From contig BDIU01000099.1 in NCBI GenBank assembly GCA_002118135.1, positions 372,001-436,000 on the forward strand: DNA of 64,000 nt, written 5' to 3'. A program made the position numbers and the translations under genes. Of this stretch, positions 36,044 to 48,500 are shown one piece after another; positions within the stretch are counted from its first letter, which is position 1, and the number at the start of each line of letters is the position of its first letter. The DNA comes from Trebouxia sp. TZW2008. Taxonomy: Eukaryota; Chlorophyta; Trebouxiophyceae; Trebouxiales; Trebouxiaceae. The notes under the pieces were generated by a model. It did not search any database. It saw nothing but the letters and a program-made list of their open reading frames with translations, and had not been told where the DNA came from.

Positions 36044-38870
36044 ACAATGCTGATGCCAGTCAGGCTCAGCTGCAGCTGCTGCTGGCAGAGCTCAAACGCA
36101 TTGAAGGGCAGCAGCAGCAGCTCAAGAAGGCTGCAGCTGAGAACCAAGTGCTCATTGTTCACCCAGTAGAGGGCTTCAAGGCTGATGATGTGGATGAGTA
36201 CGCTGAACCTGAGGAGGTCAAGCCAGATCCTGACAGATTTGTCCCCTCAGGTCAGCAGCGTTTGATCATAGATTGCAATCCTCAGCATACAATTCCACGC
36301 AGACCCTAGCTAAACCTGCAGCTGTAGATCACAGCTGACGACCTAGGTCTCTTGCTGCATGTCTCCTCAGCAGTATGTATGATGCATTTGCGCCTGTTGC
36401 TGTGAGCTGCAACGATCATCACATACCGAAGCCATTGCAGCTTATCAATGTGCTTCAGTGGAAAGAAAGCAGTTTACCAGGCTGTTGTATCGAATTGACA
36501 TGGTGTTGCACGGTGTGTGCCTCACGTTGGTGGTTCAACACGCACATGAAGGCCACTCAGGTTGCCCAGCATACAACACCATACACTGCACACCACCATA
36601 CCAGGCCCTGAAAAGTGTTCTGCCACTTGTGCCTCCAAATCAATAACACCACTAGCAGTGCAAAGTTGACAGCAACATTGCCAATGCATGCGCTCACAGC
36701 GCCATTTGCGTGAGGCAGTCTCACTGACGTGTCCTGATACAGCGTACACTGCTTAAGCGGCATGACTGAATTTGATGTGGGCAAGGATCTGCTGAACCTG
36801 GACTTCAGTCATGGGGAAACACTTGATCAACCCTAAAGTCATTGGAGAGGAACTTTTCTTTGACTGTTTGCTCATTTCCAGGTGGCATGACTGGCTTTGA
36901 TGTGGCCAAGGATCTGTTGAAAATAGACTTCAGTCCTCCCAAGGAGGCGCCAGAGGAGTTCAGGGCTCTTTCCTTCGTTGCCCCGCCCAAGAAGCAGGGC
37001 TACACCAGGCCTGCCCTGCTGGCCTCCCAGATATACCATCAAGGTAAGCTCAGCCTACATGTGTATACCATTGAAGCGGTTCCCTTGCTATAAGGCTTCT
37101 TCCTGGTTGCTTCCTCCATGTAGAGGTTGTCTGGCTGGAATTTGCTGTCTTACCATCGGGCGTGCTTGATTCAAGGACTGCATTCATTCCCAATAGAATT
37201 GTCCTGACATCAAACATGTTCTGACTCACAAGGACTGTGCAGTTGGAATCCAGAGGTGAGTGTTCATTTACATTGTCCTGACAAATGGCATGCCTTTGTC
37301 AAGCAACCTGGTGTTACAAGAACACCGTATTGCTTGCAGGCAGCTTTGGAGCCATGGACCCGGCCAGTAATGACCTGTATATGTTTCTGGAGAAGCTGCA
37401 ACAGCAGCAGAAGGAGGTGGTGGCTCTGATCAAGGAGCGGCAAAGGATCATTGCAGCCAAGAATCGCGACAGTCCCTCACCTGTGATGGCTGATGCAGCA
37501 GTCACGGGAGTCAGCCCCTCGCTCAAATCAGTCACAGGTTTGTGCTTCACTGCAGCGTGACAGATGTTGCATCAGGGAGGACCACCACTTTTATGTAAAT
37601 CGATTAAAATGTCTGTCAAAAGCTGTTGTGTTTGACCGCAAACGACCAGTCTCACAAGCCAAGCAAGATGTAAGAGATCATAGAGACAGTCAGCTAGAGA
37701 TCAGCTGTATCGACAAGAGACTCAGTGATGCTGTGCATGACATTTGACTTTGGCCGCACAAGACACACATGTAGTGCAGGTGAGGTTGTGTTGCCATGGA
37801 ACACCCAGCATCAAATTGTGATCAGCATTGTAGCTCAACATCAGCAAATAGCTCGTGCAACGGTCATATCTGCATACGCGCTGCTGCATTGGTAGCTGCC
37901 TCAAAGCTAGGGCGGCCATGGGAAACATGGGTCCCCAACAAGCAGCAGCAATAACCTGATCATGACAGCTCCTGCATTCCATCACTTTTCCCTGCATGCA
38001 TTTCTGGACATTGTCGTGGGTATCTTACATTGCACTGGGATATGCCACGTACTGACAGACAGATCTGGTGGCTGTCGAGTCGAGACGCAAACACTGACTA
38101 AGCCTTTGAAGCCAACAAGGCTGACAGCTTCAAATTGATGACTGTGCAGCTGCAGATGCTATTCCTGCCAAGCCAAGCCGCTTTGCCCTACCATCAGAAG
38201 GAGACGCTGTGCTGCTGAAAGCAAAAACAGCAGGGTTGCAGGAATTGAACCCAGGGCTTGGTGCTCAGGCGGAGGTGCTGGCCATGCGTGTACAGGCTGG
38301 GGAAGATGTGCAAGGCACTGCTGCTGGCATGGAGCCTGTCACTACCACAGGTGTGTTCCACTTGTCGTAACATTGCTGAGTCTCCTAGCCTATCTGTTGC
38401 TGCATTTATGCTCTGAAATCTGCAGGCCTTTCCATGATGCATTCAGTCTCATGTCATTGTCAAGATCGTATAGTGCCACATCTGTTGGGCTGCTGGCTAA
38501 ATGTCTGTCTGCCCTTTGTCTGTATGTCCGTTCATCTGTCTCTCTCTGTCTGCCTGCCTGCCTGCCTGCCTGCCTGCATGTCTGTCTGTCTGTCTGTCCG
38601 TCCGTCCCTCTGTCTGTTCGTCCCTCTGTCTGTCTGTCCAGCCGCCAGTCCATCTGTGTGCACCATCACTGACTTGCTTCACTTCTACCTGCAGGCAACA
38701 ACCCTGTGACAGAGAGCAGAGCAGCAGCAGTGACAGGAGGGGGCACGGGGGGGTCGGGCTACCAGTTCAATAATACCCCCAGCACAGCAGGTACCCCCCC
38801 CGGCCCTCACAAAAGCCACAAAAGCAGCAAGTCCTGGTCAAAACGTCTGAAGCACAAACTTGGATTTTAG
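36044..38870 (+). CDS. Gene C: paralogue of the 5' half of gene A
   Basis: Five exons, 36044-36250, 36882-37043, 37340-37537, 38150-38350 and 38695-38870 (TAG), all separated by phase-1 introns. The first known exon matches gene A (LLLAELKRIEGQQQQLKKAA; DPDRFVPSG). The second has the GGMTGFDVAKDLLKIDFSPP motif and the same 162-nt length as in A. The third gives YMFLEKLQQQQKEVVALIKE. The protein then ends in a basic tail (SKSWSKRLKHKLGF), without A's eight-repeat exon. About 314 codons are visible; the start exon is missing. Adaptor or trafficking scaffolds often look like this, but that is only a guess. Confidence 0.7.
36755..36830 (+). repeat. 5' partial copy of gene C exon 36882-37043
   Basis: GGCATGACTGAATTTGATGT and the following codons give GMTEFDVGKDLLNLDFS, against GMTGFDVAKDLLKIDFS in the real exon. 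No acceptor AG precedes the copy. Gene A carries remnants around the equivalent exon. Confidence 0.75.
38505..38650. repeat. Tetranucleotide microsatellite (TGTC/TGCC)n
   Basis: A nearly pure pyrimidine-biased run of CTGT, CTGC and CCGT units lies in gene C's last intron, about 45 bp before the final acceptor. Confidence 0.95.
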
Positions 38871-39597
38871 TCAACCAGGTGGTCAGTAGATTGGTGTGTG
38901 AAATAGGATGATGATTTTGCAACTGCAGCAGCAACATAGGCATTAGAGAAAACATGTGGCTGCGTGACACAGTTTTCACAGACTTACCTGGTGTGTTGAC
39001 TCCCCTGGTTTGTTGCCTGATTAGCGCTCTGATTTTGGTGTTGGACATTTCATGTATGCCCACTTACAAGGACCAATTGTAAGATTCACAATACTACTTG
39101 AAGCCTTGCCCCTTTGCCCAAACATCGTGCATTTCATTGCCTTCTGCTTGCTTGAAGATGTCCATGCTGTGCACAATATGCTGCGCTCAAAGCTAATGAC
39201 AAGCAGTACATCAGCAATGTATCTGCAGCACTTCATGCAGCATGCATCTAGGTGGCGCTACATGCTACTGAAAGCATCCTGCGAGCTGTGCTGCACGCAA
39301 GCTAATCATGCATCACAACACAAAGTTTGGGAGCAATGCAGAAGGGCTTGCTCACAGACACATAACAGATCTATCATGCAGCTTACCTACCATACATTGG
39401 CATGCATCTTTCAATGATTCTGATGCATTGACATCCGTGATTGTGGCCTTGACTTGAAAAGTCAGAGGGCTTACTTATTGCCTGCTACATCATAAGGTGC
39501 ATGCAGCTGCCCTAGGAATTACATATCAACTGAGGTCTCACACTCATGACGCCTCATGCCTCTTCTCTAGCAACAACTCACATGGCTAGTGCAGCCG
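38871..39597. other. Intergenic between gene C and the GT2-GH9 gene
   Basis: A TGTAA at 39078-39082 is a possible poly(A) signal for gene C, 208 bp after its stop. The remaining 500 bp would hold the promoter of the GT2-GH9 gene; no recognisable element was found. Confidence 0.4.
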
Positions 39598-42500
39598 ATG
39601 TCTCTTTGCAGACAAACTCCTCTGTCAAACATGACTGCAGTGCCAGGCGGAGGCCCAGTCAAAAAGGATGACGAAGAGTGGCGGCAGCCAATACCAATAG
39701 ACATGACATTTGGGGTCGGCCTCAAGACTCGCTCAAGGCGACATCGCCCAGCGCACATTTCTTTCTGGGGCTGTGCGATCTTTGTGTTCTACATCGCCAC
39801 GTTTCTGTTCTATGCCTACTGTAGAATTGGACACACACTGAACCGGCATGACTCAGCCTTTGCATACCAGGTAAGCATTTTTGCCTGTTTTTGTGCGAAA
39901 GATGCAAGTGTACTTCTTGATCTGTCACAAGCAAGTGAGCGAGCACTCCATCACAATTTGTGTTAGATCTGTGCACAGCAAAAGTGCTGGTTGCTCTTGT
40001 TTGTTCCTTGATACAGTTGTCAAAGCCACGAAAGCTGGTTTGTTTCATGCATCTGATGACATGTTACCCTGTTGCTGCAACTACATTCTGTTGTGTCTGT
40101 CGCAACTCATGGCATCTTGGTTGCATTACCTTTACTAAGCAAAGGCAAGTTACCCTTCCTTGCGCAGGGGTTGTATGGCTTTGATGATTTTGTTGATTGC
40201 ATGCAGATCATCTTTTTGATCTTGGAGTTAGGCACCTTCATCTCTGGCATGTTGTTTGGGCTGTGTCAGCTGTGTGCGCTGCGGTCTGACAAACCTGAGA
40301 GGATATCAGAGATGGCTCATCGGCTCAGGGTACGACCTCCAAGCCCTGCTCAACCCCTTGAGACCCCAAACCTGGCTGTTGCCTGACACTGTCATCAAGT
40401 GTGATCTGGTTACTTGCATTGGCAGAGCTCATTTGCCAAATGTAGAGGCTAAGAAGCTGTCAAGATCACACAAGATGAAACCCAATTCTCAGGGATGATG
40501 TCTGTCCGTCTGTAAACATGCAGGGCACACCAGATTCCAAAGCTGAGCCAGATGCCAACACCCTGTCTGCAGCAGTGGATCAAAATAGTAAGCCTGTTTC
40601 AGAGCCAGCTGACCCTGCTACAGACAGTAACAAGAAGCCTAGCAAGGATGCTGAGAGCGAGTCTAGCAAGAAAGTGGAGCTGAGCGCTGACTCAAAGAAA
40701 GACAAGTATGGCTACAAGCCAAAAGGCATCCTGCAGAGCAAATACCATGTTCAGGTAAGGCAGAGTTTTCATGCATGCATACTGCTTTGTCTGTGCTGAC
40801 GCAGCACTTGCATCTATCTTGCATACTTCGCCAACAAGTCAGAAAGAATTGCTGACATACATCGTGACAATTTCTAAACCCAAAGTCTGCAGCACACAGC
40901 TGCCATGCAGTTTGTCTCACAGCTTTGCTGCATCTGCTCTCATGCACATGGCTCAGCCTACTGTCACATGACCAGCAGGATCCCAGCTATCACAGTGACT
41001 TCTCCTTGTAATGACTGCTTGGGTTCCCAAACAACTTTTCCTTCTAGCAAGTAATCTTTACTCCGAGGTACCACTGCAGGCAAAACGTAATGATTGCTCT
41101 TCAACTGCGCTGTCCTGACTTTGAAAATGTCCTTTAATCAAGTGTCCTCGTAAAGAGAACTTACTGCACAAGGTCAATAGCAGCAGGGTGATATATGGTT
41201 TGCAAGTTTTGGTGTGGTCTGGGCCTGAGTCCTTCGGCATTTGAGCTTTGTCATGAAGATTTGACAAGCATCATCAGGACAGTGCTGTCATCCAGGCCTT
41301 AGCACTAGGAATTGTCAAAGTCAATTTCAAGACCTGTGCATGATTTGCAGGTGTTGGTGTGGTCTGGGCCTGAGTCCACAGCTGACAGCACGCGCTGCAA
41401 GGCTGCTTTGCTGGCTGCCCACAATATGCGACTGCCAGTGGGACCGAATGGACAACACTGCACCCGCATCGTGTACCTGGTTGACCCTGACAGGTGATGC
41501 ATTGTCCTGGCCAATTTTACAACTTGTGTCATTTGTGCACAAAGCAAATGCAGAATGTAGGCGGCCAGCGGGACCAGACAGGCACCACTGCACTCGCATT
41601 GTGCCACTCTGACAGTCCAGAATAGTTGTGTTTGGCCAAAGTTCAATTCGAAGTGTGGACTGCCAGTGGGACCAGACAGCCAACAATGCATCTGCATTGT
41701 GTACCTGGTTGACCCTGACAGGTGATGCTCAGTCTGCGCTGTCAAACATTCCTCCTGTCAAATCACAGAACTGCATGGACCTTTGTGATGGCCAATGTTG
41801 CATTTGCAAAGTGTACCTAGTCAAGCCTGACACCTGATGTCCATTCCATGTCTTTGTGTAGTTCTCAGTCCATGGTTCTGGACAGCCATTGCCACTGAAG
41901 TCACAGTCACACTACATCCTTTTGAGTGGTCACACAGGATTCAAAAACTGTAAGCTGTTAGGCCTGCAGATAGCCGTCAATGCATCACCCTGTGTTGCTG
42001 GTTGAAAGCAGTGGGAACAACAGTGCACCTCACAATTGCAAAATCAACGCCACACAAGGCAACATGCATCTTGGCAGGACCTAATTGTCCAGCGCCCTGA
42101 CCAGTGTCTCAGTGACATTGCAGGAATCCAGCCAAGATGGAGCTGGTGCGTGAGCTATCCATGGACAGCATTCTGTACATGCCAGGTCCTGATACTGTCA
42201 CGCCCACCACTGACTTGAGCAAGGGTGCTTCCCTGAACCGGGTGCTGCGCAAGATCTACCCACGTGGCACTGTGCCTAAGGTCACTGACTTGGTAGCTTT
42301 TCTTGATGATGATCAGGTGAGATCAAGTGCAGGTCACAATTCCTGACCTGGCATGTATAACGACGTGACACAAGGCTTTGGCTCTACAGCTTGAATGGTC
42401 AGAAAGGTGTCTAGGAATGTTGTCAAGTAGAGTGCCAGCTGCTGCCTCTTTCTGTTAGCCTTTGTATGCTGAAGCTTGATGTGCCTTGTGTAAACTGCCC

Positions 42501-45500
42501 AGCTGTCTCTTACATGGTTTTACAGCGGCCCATGTGCCCACTGGCTGGCCTGTTTGCCCATGAACTTGCCTGTTTGCCCATCAGCTCACCTTTCTGCCCA
42601 TTGACTTGCCCTTTTGCCTATCAGCTTGCCTTACTGCCCATTGCTGCTGACTCCCTGACCATTGCTTCTCCCCTTGCTGCTTGTCAAAGTCCTGTTGCAG
42701 ACAATTCAAGCCACTTTGACACCCCACCTTGAACCTCCGATCCCAAGGGTTGCTGATTGTCACGGCAGCTACACTGAACTGCATTGACGAAAAGCAACTT
42801 TACATTGGGCTTGCAGGTTGTTCACCCCACCTTTCTGAGCTGGTGTTTGCCTGCCATTGAGGGTCAGCAAGTGCGCATGGTTCACACCCGGCCAGCCTTT
42901 GAGAATGTGTCCCTGCATGGGGATGTCTTCTGTCAGGTTAGCCATGTGAATGCTTTGTGAATCCATGCACCACTGGCACTTGCGGATGATGCGTTCCTGC
43001 TTTGGTGAGATGTGTGGCTGCATGCCACATGCCACTAAAATGCGCACTTTCTAAGCTGCGATTTTGCCTGCTGTCAACCGACTGTTCTTGCCTGATACAA
43101 GCTTGCATCCCTGCCTGGCATGGTTTGCATTCATGCTGGAGGTTGCTGCTATCCTCATGATAAATACAATCATTCATTGTTTTCAGGTCTCTCTTTCACT
43201 CAGGCTGTTAGTTGGAATTTGCTGTATCTGCATGACCATGTCTTGCGTCAGTCAACCCCTGCCAAGTGCAGTTGGACCATATGGAGTACGAGATACATTC
43301 CAGACTATTCATCTCTATAATGCTGCTGTCCATTCGCTAGCACGTATGTGATGAGGGGTGATGTCATGCAATCCTGCAACTGGCTGCCATTCTGCAGCAA
43401 AACTCACCACACAGCAGTCTACTCATCTCTCAGAAGTCCTCATCTGTTCAGGGCAATGATGTGGAGTATGAGAGCTGCGTCCCGGGGTATGAAGCCCAAA
43501 TACACTGCTTGCCGTCCCGCAGTGCATATGCGGTGCGAGCTGATGCCCTGCAGCGGTGCAACTGGCTGCCCATGCATAGCTGAGCAAGCCACCTTGCTTG
43601 CTTTGGCAGTGCAAAGTGTTCTTAAAGCTTTCTTGATGTGTGCAGATTAGTCATGTGGAGTATGAGAGCCGCGTCCCAGGGTATGAAGCCCTGGGGTATT
43701 GCTCGCCCTCAAGCAGTGCGTATGTGGTGCGGGCTGATGCCCTGCAGAGGTGCAACTGGCTGCCCATGCATAGCCAGGCAAGCCACCTGGCTTTGGGTCA
43801 AGAGCTCAAGATGCAGCAGTTCATCTGCCACTACATCAATCTGCCCCTGGCTGTAGGTACAGTGTTATTTCTGTCAATGATTTGGTTGTTCTCTAGCAAG
43901 AAATCTCTGCGCTGAACCATCTTGCAATGGCTGCCCATGCACAGTAGGGCAAGCCACCTGGCTCTGGGTCAAGAGCTTTAAGATGCAGCAGTTCATCTGC
44001 CACTATAGCAACCTGGCCCTGGCTGTGGGGAGGTGCCCTGGCTGTATCCAGCCCTCTGTGGCTGCATGTGCAGAATGTCTTTTGTGCTGTTTTTCCCTTG
44101 ACCTCAAGACTGTCTGTGTTTACTACTTGATGTAGACCTTCAGATGAAAAGTCAGTAGTTCACCTAACTGCATGTCTGCCTTTTGTCTGGGCCGGTGTCG
44201 AGCTGCTGAGAATGCATAGCACAGCGTGGCATACTTGACATGCAAATGTTGTGACTGCCTGTCACTATTATGGTTCTGCGTTGCTGCAAGGATTGGGCCT
44301 GATAGCATAGCAGCAACATACTGTTGCAAGAGGAGTGAGGCAGAAGGGCAACTTCAGCTGTACTATCACACCCGCCCTGCCTATGCCCTAAGGCATTTCA
44401 GCCACTCGATGCAGCTGTTGTGACTGCCTGTCACAATTGCACTGCTGCAGGCACCTGACACAATAGCAGCAACTTATGCTTACAAGAGTAGTGAGGCAGA
44501 AGGGCAGTTTCAACTTCACTACCGCATCCGCCCTGCCTATGCGCTAGGGCACTTGGGCCTGCTGATGCGTCTGTTGTGAGAGCCTGTTAAAGTTTTGTGT
44601 TTGTCCTGCTGTAGGGATTGCGCCTGCCAGCATAGCAGCAGTGTACGCTTCCAAGAGGAATGAGGCAGAAGGGCACTTTCAGCTGTACTACCACACCCGC
44701 CCTGCTTATGCCCTTGGTCACTTGGGTCTGCTGATGCGTCTGCTGTATGGCGCACATGCATGGAGCAACCAAGTTGTGGCATTCATGGTGCCGATTTGGA
44801 TGGCTGTGCCCATCATCCAAGTCATCTTTGATGTCTTCCCTTTCAACCCAAACAGGTGAGCATGTAGGGTGATATCCAGGAGGCCTACGGTGTTGATCAC
44901 TTGTGCACAAGTGCTCAATACAGGCATTGGCTGCAGATGCCAATGTCTGTCAGCACACAGGATGTCACCGAAATTCACCGTCAAATTGATGTGCTGGCAT
45001 GCTGTTCTGCTAAAAAGCAGGAGAGCAACATTCATCACCATTGCATGATGTGCTTTGCTAACTTGACCCTCTGGTGCCTATCTGACAATCTCATTGCTGA
45101 CTGCTGTCAGCTTCCTGCTTACAAGCCCACCATGTGGCTTGTTGGCAGAACAGCGCATGATGCTCTCTCAGCGTCTCTCGTCATGTCAAACAATAGCATC
45201 ATGTGCTGACCAGAGCATACAGTCAATATTCTGTGGCGTTGCAAAGATCAAGCCAAAATGAAGTCAAGAAAGGTTCTGTGTATGACTGGTGGTGTTTTGA
45301 CACAGGTGGTTTGGGCTTGGCTTTCTGCTGTACTGGTGTATAGGCACACCTCTGCTGTTCAAGAGCTACCGCTGCGGCTATGCCAGAGGGTTTTGGCACC
45401 ACACTGTCACTCAGCACAATCTGTGGGCAACATACTTCCTCTGCCTGGTAAATTGGATAGCAAACGTCACATGGCATGCAAGGCGCAGCATGACCTGCTC

Positions 45501-48500
45501 ACAGACTGCGTGCATTCTTTCCAGCCTTTAGCACAGCACAGCTGGCATGTATGTTGTGCTGCATGCACACAAAGCTTGCTTGCTTGTAGTACCAGTCACA
45601 CAGCATGTGAACATGCACAGTGTGACTTTCAGCTGCTGACATCAAGTTGCGCACAGACAGGTCCTTTTGCGTCTTACAGGTGAGGACCTGGGTGCGCAAA
45701 CTGATTTCACGCAAGGAGAATCCAGCAGTGCAAGATTTGCCGCCAAACATCCGCAAGATCAAGGGAGAGGTAGGCAACTTCCAACGATAGAAGCAAACCG
45801 TTGTAACATATGCACGTGATGCATGTTCCCTGTTGCTGCATCCCTCAAATGCAATGTATGTTGCATTGCTGCTGACAGACTGTGATCACTGCTGAGTTTG
45901 ACCTGAGCCCATGTTGCATCACTGCTGGTCATCATGCACACTTGCTTACACTCAATGAGCTGCAGGTCATTTGGGGAAGTACTCTATCATGCACAAGCAT
46001 AAAACATAGCCTGCCAGGGTTTTGACCCTGTATATGTTTGCTACCATGCAGGAAGTTGCGTTGAGTCCAACTCACAAGCTTGGTTTGGCTCCTGCAAAGT
46101 TTGCAGACACAGAGAAGGGAGATCAGATTCCCGCCGGCAACGCTTCGCCCTTCAGCAATGATCCTGATCAGGCGACAGCGAGGGGCCCTAGGGCTGAGGG
46201 CAGATACAGGAGGGGTAGTCAAGTGCCCTGCGCAGCTTTGGTTGGCTTTGTGATCTGCGCTGTCTTCCTGGCCATTGGCATGTGGTTGCTTTTTGGCACA
46301 AACGGCAGCAACAGCGGCGTCAGGTGAGCTGTGCTGTGTGGTCAGTGGTCCTGTTGTTGCTTGACGCCACTCTTTGCTGAGGTTAGTGCTCAGCTGTGCA
46401 TTATGTTACATCTAATGGGCCTAATTGCCAGTGCCTACAAGAGGAGTCTCTCTTGGTTGTGTGTAACCCCATGCCCAGGGGGGCGTGCTTGTTCTGAAGC
46501 CAGATCAAATGCCATGGTGTCCAAATGCTATCACTAGCTGCATGTGTCGAGAGCCAAGATCTGAGGTAGTCAGGAACAGCATGCCAGGATGACCTTTGAT
46601 CTGCCTGCAGATCTTCGACGAGCCTTGGTGTGCTGGCTGCCAATATGCCTTTGGTGGTCTCTCTGCTGTGGCTGCTGTTCCACACAGTTATGTTCACCAT
46701 TCCTCTGCTTTGGGCCTTGGTGTGCGCCACGTCAGGATCTCCCGCCGGAACGGCAGGAGGTCGATTGGTCAGGACCCCGCGCGTCATTCTGCCGGCGGCC
46801 CCCCTCGGCACCCCACGAACCGCCGATACGGCGGTTGAGACCACCGAGAAGGGCTCGTTTGGCTGCGTTGGTGTGTACTCCTATGTGGCATGGGCTATCT
46901 GCTGGGCTGCTGTGCTGCTGGTTGCCATTGCTTGCCTTGGCATTGGTGGTGGCAGCATAGGCTCTTCAGGGGTATGCTCAACCACATCTGTTGTCGTTGA
47001 TCAATGCTCTGTTGTGTATTGCCATCAGCACAATTCAGCTTCTGTTCATCGTGACCAGCTCTGATCTGATGCCTCCGTCCATGTGGACTTTGATGAGCAG
47101 CGAACATCAAGTGCCCGCTCACTCGAGTTGTGTGCAACAGGCATGCAAGACTGCTTGTGTGCAGCAAACGCAGACGAGTGCGACATGCAGTGGGTGAAGC
47201 CTGGGCAACTTCTACTCACAGAGGACCTGCTATGTTGCCTGAGAACATAGGCTTCTTCAAGGTGACAGGAGCTGAAAGGAGGTTTCAGAAGGTCATACTG
47301 CTTGCAGGCGTACCATGCAAGCAGTAGCACAGACTACAGCTCTCTGCTGAGCAAGAACTTGGCCTTCTACCAGGCTCAGCAGAGTGGTGCACTGTCCAGC
47401 AATCCCATTGCGTGGCGTGCCAACTCTGGGCTCAGTGATCTGCCTTCGGGGGGCTGGTATGAAGGCGGAAGTGAGTTCAATCCCGTCTGCCCTGCTCTGC
47501 TCTGCCCTGTATCAGTGCGCACTCAGGCAACGTGAAGCGCTGTATCAAATCTTTGTCATATGTGCCTCATTGGCAGGCACATGCTTGGTGCAGTTGTTGT
47601 ATCAAAGCTTGAGCAGTGTTTCAATCATCATTTTCCTCCCATGTGCAGGCAACCTGAAGCTGACTTTTCCCATTGCAATTGCTACAACCCAGATTGCATG
47701 GGCCATGATTGCTGCACCTGGGGCCTTTGCCAGCAGCCCTTCCACATCAGCCCATCTGGCAAGCCTGCAGTGGGGCACTGACTACCTCATGGCTTGCCGC
47801 CCAACCGGCTGGGATTTTGTTGCACAGGTCAGTCTTTCTCTCATGTTGCGTGCTCTTGGACTCAAAGTCAAGCGGGCACTAGACATCACATGAGTCGCTG
47901 TATAAACAAGAAAGATTTCGTTGCCTTGGGTAATACTCTCACGTGCTGGCTTAATTTGAATCTGCTCTCAGGCTGTTTTCACATGCTGGGCTGACTTGCC
48001 TCTGCTTTAGGATTTATTGTTGTGGATCTTATTGTTGTGTGTGCACTGTTTACCTCATAGCATGCTAGCCCCAAGCTATGGCTTTGTTGCATAGGTCAGT
48101 CTTATCCTTACAAGATTCGCATCAAAGGCTCATAAACTCACAGCCTGATTCCTTTGTACCAGTGATGTTTTGGTCAGGATGCTTTTCTTATGCAAAGCAT
48201 AAAGCCTTTGGCTGAATGTTGCAGGTTGGGGACTATGCCAGTGAGACACAGACTTGGGACAGGCCTGAAAACATGACCACAACGCGCAGCAACATCACAC
48301 TGTCCACTGCCAACGGCACAGCAACCGGTGCAGATCTTGTGAGCAATGCAGCAGCGGCTTTGGCAGCAGCATCAACGGTGTGGGAGTCAAGCAACAGTGC
48401 ATATGCTGCCCAAACGCTCATAGCTGCCAAGGACTTGTACTCCTTTGCTCAGGCGGTGAGTTGGCAGCTTAAAATACACAAAACAGAACCCAGTATGCGC

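Noticed and set aside
38390..38682. Asp/Arg/Thr/Gln- or Cys/Leu/Ser-rich open frames over the microsatellite
   Set aside because: These are simple TGTC/TGCC repeat translations inside an intron.
43187..43290. Possible additional GT2 exon (SFTQAVSWNLLYLHDHVL)
   Set aside because: Exon 42817-42936 already joins 43646-43856 in phase and matches the family without an insert here.
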